From: a virus
Virus record (IMG/VR): IMGVR_UViG_3300035659_000115
Coordinates: 1-21,071 of that record
DNA: 21,071 nt
Direction: 5' to 3' (one strand)
In this document: piece after piece, positions 5,494 through 12,230 of the stretch
How positions within the stretch are numbered: the first letter of the stretch is position 1
Layout: each line of letters starts with the position of its first letter
The notes under the pieces: model-generated
The model's database searches: none
Told to the model about the DNA's origin: nothing
What the model saw: the letters and a program-made list of their open reading frames with translations, nothing else
Position numbers and translations under genes: made by a program

Positions 5494-5663
5494 TATTCCT
5501 CAGTTTTTAATGGCATTACTAAAATTTTCATTTTCTGACCTTCATTTTCGGCTTCCATCACAATTGGAGTTTGTTTTCCTGACACTTTGAATTTAATCGT
5601 AGTGGCAAAACCATTATTAGAGAATAAAAAAGATAAAACCAGCGAAAAACTCTTTTTTAATTC
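5493..5663 (-). pseudogene. Open frame without clear start, probably a decayed gene
   Basis: A frame open from a TGA at 5664-5666 down to TAA at 5493-5495, overlapping the next gene by one base (TAATG). The C-terminal part (GFATTIKFKVSGKQTPIVMEAENEGQ..., to PLKTEE) looks like a genuine beta-rich small protein and ends exactly where an operon gene should. There is no ATG with a ribosome binding site at its head; the first in-frame methionine is inside the conserved-looking part. The 5' end was probably lost, or an upstream frameshift hides it. Use of a rare start codon is the alternative. Confidence 0.4.
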
Positions 5664-5743
5664 TCAATTTACTTTGGTCTTTTCCAAATTGTCAGTCAAC
5701 ATTTGAGGCGTTGACCGCCTGATTTTTTTAACCGCAATCGGGT

Positions 5744-5772
5744 TTGTCAATTCTCTATTGACGAGCTATAAT
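5744..5772 (+). promoter_or_regulatory. Rightward promoter inside leftward operon
   Basis: TTGTCA (5744-5749), 17-base spacer, TATAAT (5767-5772). It points against the surrounding leftward genes and no rightward ORF follows, so it may drive a small or antisense RNA. Confidence 0.55.
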
Positions 5773-5778
5773 GGTGTT

Positions 5779-5893
5779 AAGCAATTATTAGAGATTTTAT
5801 TCAGAGTATTTTTAGTAATCAGATGGCTGGTTTTTGATTTTGGCACATCTTAACTAAAAATTAACAAGCAAAAAAACCTCTAAATTTTTAATT
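5779..5893 (+). ncRNA. Possible small RNA from the 5744 promoter
   Basis: The 221-base gap 5667-5887 holds no convincing gene. Starting at the expected start site, 5783-5787 and 5788-5793 (AATTA, TTAGAG) can pair with 5889-5893 and 5878-5883 (TAATT, CTCTAA). The right arm is interrupted by an ATTTTT run (5884-5889) that also resembles a terminator tail. Pairing is short and AT-rich. Confidence 0.25.
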
Positions 5894-6058
5894 AACATCT
5901 TCGGCACTTTGGATCAAACCTTTTTTATGGGCGTCAATTATATCAAAATCTCGTTTGATTTCCCGCAATTTATCAAAACAATAAAAACAGATCGCTTTAT
6001 CGCCATAGATATAGGATTCTTTGGTTAATTTTTTTTGACATAATTTGCATTTGTTCAT
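5888..6058 (-). CDS. Small zinc-finger protein, 56 aa
   Basis: Begins MNKCKLCQKKLTKESYIYGD with C-x2-C at 4-7 and C-x2-C (CFYC) at 24-27, followed by a helical, charged C-terminus (FDKLREIKRDFDIIDAHKKG). The start ATG overlaps the TGA of the upstream gene (ATGA) with GAGAAG eight bases before. It is another member of the tiny four-cysteine proteins of this operon; partner and function unknown. Confidence 0.65.
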   Translation of the reverse strand: MNKCKLCQKKLTKESYIYGDKAICFYCFDKLREIKRDFDIIDAHKKGLIQSAEDVN

Positions 6059-6198
6059 TTTTGCTTCTCATAATCTTCTGCTACTTCGTCAATCCAATCT
6101 CTAACTTTTACAAAATCAAGGCCGTTTATTCCTTTAATAGGCGTTTTGTGTAATTGAAATATCAATCTTTTTAATGCTTCGTATGTTTCTTTGTTCAT
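6055..6198 (-). CDS. Small acidic helical protein, 47 aa
   Basis: ATG preceded by GAAGAAGGATAATAAA. The product MNKETYEALKRLIFQLHKTP... ends with a helix (DFVKVRDWIDEVAEDYEKQK). It looks like a genuine small folded protein: two amphipathic helices separated by a turn (PIKGINGLD). No family recognised. It ends in an ATGA overlap with the next gene, indicating coupling. Confidence 0.65.
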   Translation of the reverse strand: MNKETYEALKRLIFQLHKTPIKGINGLDFVKVRDWIDEVAEDYEKQK

Positions 6199-6231
6199 TT
6201 TATTATCCTTCTTCTCATTTTATGATATTTA

Positions 6232-6381
6232 TTATAGGAAACCCAAGCTATATCTTTTATTTATTCCGTAATTATCTGTTAATTTATGACATTCACGACA
6301 TAAGGTTTGACCATTTTTAACTTCATATTTAAATTCTGGATATTTTGATTGTTCTTTAATTAAGATATTTATTTTAAATTG
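6232..6381 (-). pseudogene. C-terminal remnant of an HNH endonuclease
   Basis: A frame open from a TGA at 6382-6384 to TAA at 6232-6234 reads ...KEQSKYPEFKYEVKNGQTLCRECHKLTDNYG..., which matches the C-terminal part of HNH nucleases (YP-x-L/F-..-NG-x-TLC-x-x-CH). The first half, with the other zinc cysteines and the catalytic His, is missing, and there is no start codon. The fragment begins inside the 3' end of the lysin gene. It looks like a truncated homing-type HNH gene left after deletion. Confidence 0.65.
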
Positions 6382-6937
6382 TCAAGGTGATGTTTCCACG
6401 ATACCCACGCAGTCCAACCACTTTCATTTTTAATTTGAGACGCTACTTTGACATTAAATTCGGGATTAAGTAATTGATTAGCATATTGATATTTGTTTTT
6501 GTGCCAATAGTCGTTTATCTGGAATAGTCCCCAATCTTTTGAATGATGTTCGTCGTTGTTTGGCGGTGATACTCTTGAAGCAACGCCCTTGCTTTCGTGT
6601 TCTATTATCCAAAGAGCGATTTTCGTCTCTTCCGGCTTAAAGTATTTTGCGACCAGCTGTTTTAAATCTTTTTGTGGAGGTTTAATACCCTCTTTTTTAG
6701 CCGTGAGTTCATTTTGAGAAATTAGCTGTTGTTTCTTTTCCTCAACTCCTTCAACGGCGGTTATTTTTTTACTTGGATAGTTTGGGCGACTTGCGCCGGA
6801 ATAACTAAATTATTGACTAAATAGTTTTCAAGCGTTTTTTCCAAATTGAAAGCGCCGTAAACCGCAAAGGCGAACAAAACAACAATAACTAAATTTTTAA
6901 CTGAAATTCTTTTTTGTTTTAAGTTTTCTAAATTCAT
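6369..6937 (-). CDS. Membrane-anchored lysozyme/transglycosylase, -1 frame change at A7
   Basis: The first frame starts at 6937 (MNLENLKQKRISVKNL), has a membrane or signal segment at residues 15-30 (NLVIVVLFAFAVYGAF) and stops at TAA 6761-6763 after 58 codons. The -1 frame continues directly as ITAVEGVEEKK... for 131 residues and holds a lysozyme-like/lytic transglycosylase domain: catalytic-type E in IIEHESKG, then GLFQINDYW, LLNPEFNVKVA and GWTAWVSW. At the junction are seven A's (6764-6770 on the complement). In the first frame this is A-AAA-AAA, the canonical heptamer for -1 slippage, immediately followed by the stop. The fused product would be about 189 aa: anchor, linker, muramidase domain. 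Either a programmed shift, transcript slippage or a homopolymer sequencing error explains it. Its job would be cleaving peptidoglycan at lysis or entry. Confidence 0.65.
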
Positions 6938-6946
6938 TTTTGCCTT

Positions 6947-7393
6947 TCATAAGATAAATTTATATTTTATTTTGCTATTCATTAAACCTAAATTAGTTTT
7001 AAAACTTAAAAATCCTGTTTTTGTTATTATTATATGGTCTATAACTTCAATCCCTAAAAGATCACCCGCTTTTTTTAATTGTTGGGTAATTTCTAAATCG
7101 TCTTCTGATGGTTGAGTATCGCCTGATGGATGATTGTGAATCACAAAAATTGAGGCAACTCCCTTCAAAATCGCCAATTTAAAAACTTCTCGGGGGTGGA
7201 CAAGGTTGGCGTTCAAAATGCCTAAACTCACAAGCTCAATATATTGAATAATATTGCGGGCATTCAACCCAATAGCCCAAAGATGTTCTTTTTCCTGATC
7301 AATTTTGTTTTCTTTATTCAAAATTTCTTGTAAAATTTCCGCCAATTCTTTCGGATTTGCTATTTGTTTTTTTTCTTTAATTTTGATTTTCAT
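6947..7393 (-). CDS. radC: RadC-family JAB/MPN domain protein, 148 aa
   Basis: Starts after AATAGGAGTAAA. The JAMM metal motif is complete: HNHPSGD at residues 86-92 with D99, and an upstream E around residue 35 in EKEHLWAIGLNARN. The following IEVIDHIIITKTGFLSFK is the typical end of the RadC JAB domain. Cellular RadC is about 220 aa with a helix-hairpin-helix domain in front; this copy has only a short helical lead, as in phage and plasmid versions. The family is a predicted metal-dependent hydrolase of unproven function, once linked to DNA repair and often found with anti-restriction genes. First gene of the second leftward operon. Confidence 0.85.
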   Translation of the reverse strand: MKIKIKEKKQIANPKELAEILQEILNKENKIDQEKEHLWAIGLNARNIIQYIELVSLGILNANLVHPREVFKLAILKGVASIFVIHNHPSGDTQPSEDDLEITQQLKKAGDLLGIEVIDHIIITKTGFLSFKTNLGLMNSKIKYKFIL

Positions 7394-7440
7394 TTTACTC
7401 CTATTATTTAATTAAACCGACCTTCCTTTTTTTATTATGA

Positions 7441-7516
7441 GATTGAAGCGGTGATATTTGACCCTTGAATTGTAATCTCTTATAAGAGCAACCAAGTTTT
7501 AGCCGCCGCCTCAATC
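7441..7516 (-). promoter_or_regulatory. Structured leader of the radC operon
   Basis: Between the leftward promoter (7566-7594) and the RadC-family gene, bases 7441-7453 and 7504-7516 form a 13-position stem with one mismatch and one G-U in the - strand RNA, and enclose a perfect 12-base palindrome CTCTTATAAGAG at 7477-7488. No U-tract follows, so it is not a simple terminator. Regulatory leader or binding site is inferred. Confidence 0.5.
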
Positions 7517-7565
7517 AAATTAATCTTCAAATCTGTCTTCTAACACTATTTATCTTGATAATACC

Positions 7566-7594
7566 ATTGTATCATACCATTAAATACTTGTCAA
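7566..7594 (-). promoter_or_regulatory. Leftward promoter of the radC operon
   Basis: On the - strand TTGACA (7594-7589), 17-base spacer, TACAAT (7571-7566). The leader to the RadC-family start is about 165 bases long and contains the stem at 7441-7516. Confidence 0.8.
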
Positions 7595-7640
7595 GTAATA
7601 ACACTAAAAGAAATGTTGGAAAATAGCTTTAAAAATGCTA

Positions 7641-7669
7641 TTCACTTTTTATACTAATTAGGGTATAAT
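7641..7669 (+). promoter_or_regulatory. Rightward promoter, weak -35
   Basis: TTCACT (7641-7646), 17-base spacer, TATAAT (7664-7669). It may be a secondary or activator-dependent promoter upstream of the stronger one at 7727. Confidence 0.45.
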
Positions 7670-7685
7670 ATATTTAACTAAACCC

Positions 7686-7694
7686 TGTGGATAA
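7686..7694 (+). promoter_or_regulatory. TGTGGATAA box, second copy
   Basis: Same 9-mer as at 4078, extended to TGTGGATAACTA in both. It lies between the promoters at 7641 and 7727, 32 bases upstream of the latter's -35, a good place for replication initiation or transcription control. Confidence 0.5.
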
Positions 7695-7726
7695 CTATTC
7701 AATTTTAAGACATTGAGGCGGAAAAC

Positions 7727-7755
7727 TTGACAAGATAAAAACCCATTGATATAAT
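7727..7755 (+). promoter_or_regulatory. Strong rightward promoter for the packaging/head module
   Basis: TTGACA (7727-7732), 17-base spacer, TATAAT (7750-7755), both perfect. The next good start codon is terS at 8286, so the leader would be about 520 bases. No credible gene lies between; the leader holds short direct repeats and a GC-rich hairpin. Confidence 0.8.
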
Positions 7756-7885
7756 AAGAATAACTGAAATGTCGTAAAAACTATTTTTAGGGGAAAAATA
7801 AACCTTAACAATTTACCTTATAAAGATATATTTTAAGCTATTTCAGGGTATAGAGGATAAGAGAAAATAAACAGAGCAGGGGAAC

Positions 7886-7950
7886 AAGCTGAATAAGCTG
7901 AGCATAGATAGAGTAAGCTGAGTATGGATAGAGTAAGCTGAGCAAGCTGA
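7886..7950 (+). repeat. Iteron-like direct repeats (AAGCTGA, 20-bp units)
   Basis: AAGCTGA occurs five times, starting at 7886, 7895, 7915, 7935 and 7944. The units at 7894-7913 and 7914-7933 are 20 bases long and differ at two positions. Regular spacing of one or two helical turns fits binding sites for a replication or packaging protein. Confidence 0.65.
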
Positions 7951-7955
7951 GCATA

Positions 7956-8262
7956 GATAACCTAACCCGTATCCGGCCAGCCAGCAATCTTTTAGCTACC
8001 AACCCCTAAGCAAGTTAGCCGCTTCTTTAACTATAATAGGTGGGAGCAGGTTAGCAGGCAGGCAGGAAGGCATGGAGAGGGGTATCCCCCCCTTGAGGGG
8101 GGCGGTACGGGTCACCTCCACCCAGCTAAAATAAGCTTTAGCCTTAGCTTCAACTCGGCTATAAATAAAGATATTCTTGCTTCCAAAAATAAGAAAAAAA
8201 GCAGTTTTATTTAGCTTCAAACCCACAGGAGTGAGATGAAATTATCAATTAGAGAGTTTGCC
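7956..8262. other. Non-coding GC-rich block upstream of terS
   Basis: About 300 bases with no convincing gene. Base composition rises sharply at 8041-8125, where seven C's (8086-8092) and six G's (8097-8102) form a very stable hairpin with a TTGA loop. It is flanked by purine-rich GGTGGGAGCAGG (from 8040) and pyrimidine-rich ACCTCCACCC (8114-8123), which are partly complementary. An open - frame spans 7996-8226 but lacks a ribosome binding site. The position just before terS is typical for a cos or pac site, and an origin is also possible; neither is shown. Confidence 0.4.
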
Positions 8263-8271
8263 TGTGGATAA
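8263..8271 (+). promoter_or_regulatory. TGTGGATAA box, third copy, next to terS start
   Basis: The 9-mer sits six bases before the ribosome binding site (AGGAG) of terS. A protein bound here at the DNA level, or at the RNA level, could affect expression of the packaging operon. Confidence 0.45.
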
Positions 8272-8285
8272 CTTTTAGGAGAACT

Positions 8286-8678
8286 ATGTATTCAGCCCTA
8301 GATGGCAGACCAACTAAATTAGAAACCGAGATACTTGTCAAGAAGGCTTTTAAATATCGTTTGAATGGTTTGAGATTTAAAAAGATTGCCAAGCAGCTAA
8401 ATCGTTCCGTTCCCACTATTACCGCCTATTTTTCGGTTTATAAGAAACTATGGCAAGAAGAAAAAGAAAAACAAACCAAAGAACTGGAAGAACTTTCTTC
8501 AATCAAATTAGATAATTTATTGGAAAAATCTTTAAATAAAGCCGATAAACTTTTAGAAAATCCCAGAGCCAGAACTTCTCAGAAACAGGTGGAAATGATT
8601 TGGAAAGCCAAGAAACTTTTAACCGAGCAAAGAGATACTTCTCCCACGATTCCGATTAGGATTTCGTTCGAGGAGTAA
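8286..8678 (+). CDS. terS: Terminase small subunit-like HTH protein, 130 aa
   Basis: ATG after TTAGGAGAACT. Residues about 10-55 (TKLETEILVKKAFKYRLNGL through AKQLNRSVPTITAYFSVYKK) form a helix-turn-helix of the kind that opens phage small terminases, and residues 58-110 are a long charged helix suited to oligomerisation. It lies seven bases upstream of the large terminase, the usual order. Small terminases recognise the packaging site and load the large subunit. Assignment rests on domain type plus position; a transcription regulator with HTH is the alternative. Confidence 0.7.
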   Translation: MYSALDGRPTKLETEILVKKAFKYRLNGLRFKKIAKQLNRSVPTITAYFSVYKKLWQEEKEKQTKELEELSSIKLDNLLEKSLNKADKLLENPRARTSQKQVEMIWKAKKLLTEQRDTSPTIPIRISFEE

Positions 8679-8685
8679 TTTTTCT

Positions 8686-10089
8686 ATGAAGATAAAATAT
8701 CAAAATGAAAAAACTGGTGAATTGATAAAAGAATTTAATTTACTGCCCGGACAGGAAATATTCCTTAAATCAAAATCAAAATATCTTCTTTATTCTGGGG
8801 GATTCGGCTGTGGAAAAACCCTGGCCCTGTGTTTAAAAGTTTTACAACACTGCACTTTACCAAATAATTATGGTCTGTTGGGTCGTCTGACCTATAATGA
8901 ACTGCAGGATTCGGTCCAAAAAACCTTTTTTGAGATTTGTCCAGCCAGTTTTATTCGCAATTTTAATAAAGCTCAAAGTCGGATTACCTTTACCAATAAT
9001 TCAGAATTGATTTTTCGTCATTTGGATACGATTGCCGAATCGGAAATTCGTTCCTTAAACTTGGGATTCTTTGCCATTGACCAGGCGGAAGAAATCTCGG
9101 AAAATGTCTTTTTGGCTCTGCAAGGAAGATTGAGAAGAGAAGACAGTTTGCGTCAGGGATTTATGACTTGCAATCCAGCAATGACTTGGCTATATAAATA
9201 TTACAAACAAGAACAGGGTCGGGATTATGAGTTAATTGAGGGTTCAACCCTGGATAATCGGAAAAATCTGCCGCAAGACTATATTGAGAGTTTATTAAAA
9301 TATCCCGAATCATGGAAAAGACAATTTGTTTATGGAATTTGGGATGAATCTTTATTATCGGAAAAAGCTTATTTTCCCATTGAATACATTAATGAACAGA
9401 GAGAATTTTCCAAAAAGTCAATTCGCGACTTTGAAGGATTCAGAATTTATCAGGAAAAGCAATTTGACGATGAATATCAGATTGGCGCCGATCCAGCTGA
9501 TTTTGGTCAAGATTATTCGGTAATTATTGTTACTTCCAAAAGACATGGAGATGTGGTGGCGACCTGGAAAGGAAAAATTCCGGCTGATGAATTGTCAAAT
9601 AAAATAAATCAGATTGGCAGAATTTATCGTTTCCCGTTAGTGATTCTGGAAAAAAACGGCATTGGTTTAGCAACTTTAAACAGTTTGAAAAAAATCTATT
9701 CTAATATTTATCAAGAAGAAATATTTGACAATGTCACCAAGAAAAAAAGACAGAAACTTGGTTGGACGACCACTTTCGCCAACAAACCCTTATTGTTCGA
9801 TAATTATTTACGGCTTTTGCGGGAAAATCGGATTAGAATAAATGATGAAAGAATTTTAGATGAAATGAAAACCTTTGTTTGGTCCGATGAGGCGAAAACC
9901 AAGGGTTTGGGCGCGGAAACTGGTTTCCATGACGATATGGTAATGGCTGCGGCTTTGGCTTTTTGGGGGATTAAATCCCGAGTTAAAAGTTCCGAATTAA
10001 TACTGCCGGAACCGCCCAGAAACTCTTTTAAGGGATTACTGACTCAAGTTCAAAACCAAGAAACTCTAGACGATTATATCGGCAATTAA
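8686..10089 (+). CDS. terL: Terminase large subunit, 467 aa
   Basis: Packaging ATPase and nuclease. The Walker A motif is GGFGCGKT at residues 38-45, the Walker B region is LGFFAIDQAEE at 127-137 with D132 and the following E as catalytic carboxylates, and the C-terminal RNase H-like nuclease has D269 (GADPADFG), E322 (VILEKNG) and D416/D417 (FHDDMVMAAALA). All expected parts are present and the length is typical. It cuts concatemeric phage DNA and pumps it into the prohead through the portal encoded downstream. The ribosome binding site GAGGAG lies ten bases before the ATG and overlaps the end of terS. Confidence 0.95.
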   Translation: MKIKYQNEKTGELIKEFNLLPGQEIFLKSKSKYLLYSGGFGCGKTLALCLKVLQHCTLPNNYGLLGRLTYNELQDSVQKTFFEICPASFIRNFNKAQSRITFTNNSELIFRHLDTIAESEIRSLNLGFFAIDQAEEISENVFLALQGRLRREDSLRQGFMTCNPAMTWLYKYYKQEQGRDYELIEGSTLDNRKNLPQDYIESLLKYPESWKRQFVYGIWDESLLSEKAYFPIEYINEQREFSKKSIRDFEGFRIYQEKQFDDEYQIGADPADFGQDYSVIIVTSKRHGDVVATWKGKIPADELSNKINQIGRIYRFPLVILEKNGIGLATLNSLKKIYSNIYQEEIFDNVTKKKRQKLGWTTTFANKPLLFDNYLRLLRENRIRINDERILDEMKTFVWSDEAKTKGLGAETGFHDDMVMAAALAFWGIKSRVKSSELILPEPPRNSFKGLLTQVQNQETLDDYIGN

Positions 10090-10114
10090 ATGGCAATTAA
10101 AAAAAGGAGAAATA

Positions 10115-10459
10115 ATGCCAAAATTAAAAAATGTTTCTTATTATCAAATTGAAGCGGTAAAAGATGATGGTTCTCTGGTAGTTTTTGCTCCAGGCGAAGT
10201 AAAAGAAATTAATGAGCAGTATGGTTATGTCGCTTCAACTCCCGAAGAATCAAAGTCGGGAAAGTTTACTAGACAAGTGGAAATTTTGGTCAGCAGATTT
10301 TTGTCTCGTTATCCGGAATTAGAAAGATTGCCGGATGAGCCGATATTAAAAGATGTCGCTGAAAAATCTGATACCAATTGCGCGGTTTGCGGTTTTGTGG
10401 CTAAATCAAAATTTGGATTGATTTCTCACATGAAGTCGCATAAAAATATAGGAAAATAG
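10115..10459 (+). CDS. C2H2 zinc-finger protein between terL and portal, 114 aa
   Basis: Start preceded by AAAAAGGAGAAATA. Residues 1-60 are a beta-rich segment (VSYYQIEAVKDDGSLVVFAPGEVKEINEQYGYV) and residues 85-110 hold a textbook C2H2 finger: CAVCGFVAKSKFGLISHMKSH. C-x2-C-x12-H-x3-H fingers are uncommon in bacteria but do occur in phages and archaeal viruses. Place in the packaging module suggests a small virion or packaging accessory protein; the finger suggests contact with DNA or a protein. No family name is recognised. Confidence 0.75.
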   Translation: MPKLKNVSYYQIEAVKDDGSLVVFAPGEVKEINEQYGYVASTPEESKSGKFTRQVEILVSRFLSRYPELERLPDEPILKDVAEKSDTNCAVCGFVAKSKFGLISHMKSHKNIGK

Positions 10460-10469
10460 CGGGAAAATA

Positions 10470-12209
10470 ATGGCAGAACTTAAAGAAGAAGAAATTAAAA
10501 AAATTATTGACCGAATCCATCTTGGAACTAAGTATTTTGAAAAAGAAAACAAAAAAAAGTTCCAGAGATTTGTCAATTATTTGAAATTAAAACATCGCTG
10601 GTCGGGAAAAGAAACCAGAGACCGAATCACTATTCCGATGATTCACGCTATCATTAGAACCAAACTTCCGGCAATCTGGATGAGAAATCCCAAATATCTG
10701 GTTAAAGCCAAGAAAATGGATTCAATGGAGAATATTAGCAGAGCTCAACAGATTATGAATTATTTTCCTCCAGAGATTGGATTATTTGATGAAGTTAAAA
10801 AATCCATTACCGACTTTCTAACAGTCGGTCGAGGGGTGGTGAAAATTGGTTTTATGTTTAAGACTGCTAAAGATGGCGAAGAACAGAAAATAAAAGTTAA
10901 TCGGTTCTATGTTAAAAGAGTTTCTTATACCAAGGGAGAAATAATTTACAGTCCCGACGCTTCTTGCGGATTAGATGATACCCAGTGGGTTGCCCAATTA
11001 ATGGAAAAACCGCTTTCAGTATTACAAAAAGATAAAAGTCTGAAAAATACTGATAAATTAAAAGAAAATACTGAAACTCAAATTGATGATGAAGATAAAC
11101 ATGATGAAAATCAAGAAGATATTAAAAAGGTTAGATTTTGGGAATATTGGGAAAAGAATGAATATGGGGTTGTGGATAAGTATTTCTGGATAGTTCCCGA
11201 CCAGAATTTAATTATTAAGGGTCCAGAAGAAAATCCTTATGGTCATAAGGAATTTCCTTTTGAAGAATGCAATAATTATGAAGTTCCAGATTATCAATTC
11301 CCGCTGGGTGATATTCAACCCCTGGAAGTTCAACAGGATGAAATGGATAAAATGGAGACTTTACTTTTAGAATATGTTAAAAAGATTATTCCCAAATACA
11401 AGACAAAGGCCGGAGCGTTAACTTCAAAAGGCAAACGGGCTTTAGAAAATCCTGAAATTGGCACAGTGATCGAGATGAAGGGAGATTTGGACCAATTAAC
11501 CTCTTTGGATAATCCAAACTGGTCTCCCGAAGTGACTTATATCACTCGGTCAATTGATGAGAGAATGAATAAAATCTCTGGTATTTCCGAGTATCAGCAA
11601 GCCGCAATGCCCAAAGTCCAACGAACTTTAGGGGAAGCCCAATTAGTTGAAGGCGGGTCTCAGCAACGGTCGGATGAAGCTCGTCAATCGGTGGAAAAAT
11701 TTGCTAAAAAGATTGGCAGAAAATTATTCCAAGTTATTCAGCAAGAATTAGAACCAGGCGACGCTCTTAGAATATCGGGAATTGGCGACCAACAAAGTGA
11801 TTGGTTAAATATTACTTCCAAAGAAGAAATACAGGGTGAATTTGATATAGATGTTGAACCCCACTCAACGACAGTTTTAAATCAAGATGTTATTAAAGAC
11901 CAAGCGTTAATGTTATATAAAACATTAAGAATAGACCCACTGGTTCAAAATCCCAGGGCTTTAATCGCTAGTTTATTGGAAGCGTTTGAGATTAAGGATA
12001 TTGATAAAATACTGGGGCCAGAACTTCCGCCAACTGTTTCAAATCTGCCGCCAGAATCATCGGGACAAATACCGCCTGGTTCTTCTCCACCAGGTTCTCC
12101 ACCAGGTTCTCCACCAGGTTCTCCACCAACAGGAATTCTGCCGACGGCAGCGCCAGCCGGAATGCCGCAAATAACACTACCAACCGGTCCGACGAGTCCA
12201 ACGGGTTAA
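10470..12209 (+). CDS. Portal protein, 579 aa
   Basis: Follows terL in the standard position, with the size and composition of portal proteins. N-terminal region: RFVNYLKLKHRWSGKETRDRI, then a tail rich in W/Y strands (FWEYWEKNEYGVVDKYFWIV). The central helical stem has the pattern QPLEVQQDEMDKMETLLLEYV...SKGKRALENPEIGTVIEM and GISEYQQAAMPKVQRTLGEAQ, typical of portal stem and wing regions. The last 55 residues are a Pro/Gly/Ser-rich disordered tail with repeated S-P-P-G, encoded by 15-base DNA repeats at about 12075-12125. Portals form the dodecameric DNA gate that binds terminase and tail. Superfamily (HK97-type or P22-type) cannot be fixed by eye. The ribosome binding site is weak (GCGGGAAAATA). 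Confidence 0.8.
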   Translation: MAELKEEEIKKIIDRIHLGTKYFEKENKKKFQRFVNYLKLKHRWSGKETRDRITIPMIHAIIRTKLPAIWMRNPKYLVKAKKMDSMENISRAQQIMNYFPPEIGLFDEVKKSITDFLTVGRGVVKIGFMFKTAKDGEEQKIKVNRFYVKRVSYTKGEIIYSPDASCGLDDTQWVAQLMEKPLSVLQKDKSLKNTDKLKENTETQIDDEDKHDENQEDIKKVRFWEYWEKNEYGVVDKYFWIVPDQNLIIKGPEENPYGHKEFPFEECNNYEVPDYQFPLGDIQPLEVQQDEMDKMETLLLEYVKKIIPKYKTKAGALTSKGKRALENPEIGTVIEMKGDLDQLTSLDNPNWSPEVTYITRSIDERMNKISGISEYQQAAMPKVQRTLGEAQLVEGGSQQRSDEARQSVEKFAKKIGRKLFQVIQQELEPGDALRISGIGDQQSDWLNITSKEEIQGEFDIDVEPHSTTVLNQDVIKDQALMLYKTLRIDPLVQNPRALIASLLEAFEIKDIDKILGPELPPTVSNLPPESSGQIPPGSSPPGSPPGSPPGSPPTGILPTAAPAGMPQITLPTGPTSPTG

Positions 12210-12230
12210 AAATGAAATAAGGAGTATAAG

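Noticed and set aside
5336-5590. 84-aa + strand ORF
   Set aside because: Complement of the ClpX-finger gene and its neighbour; no ribosome binding site.
7996-8226. 76-aa - strand ORF
   Set aside because: Starts at a non-ATG codon without a ribosome binding site, runs through the GC-rich hairpin and faces against the strong rightward promoter; the composition is unlike the neighbouring genes.
11171-11179. Fourth TGTGGATAA box
   Set aside because: It lies within the portal coding frame (V-V-D-K-Y) and needs no regulatory explanation.
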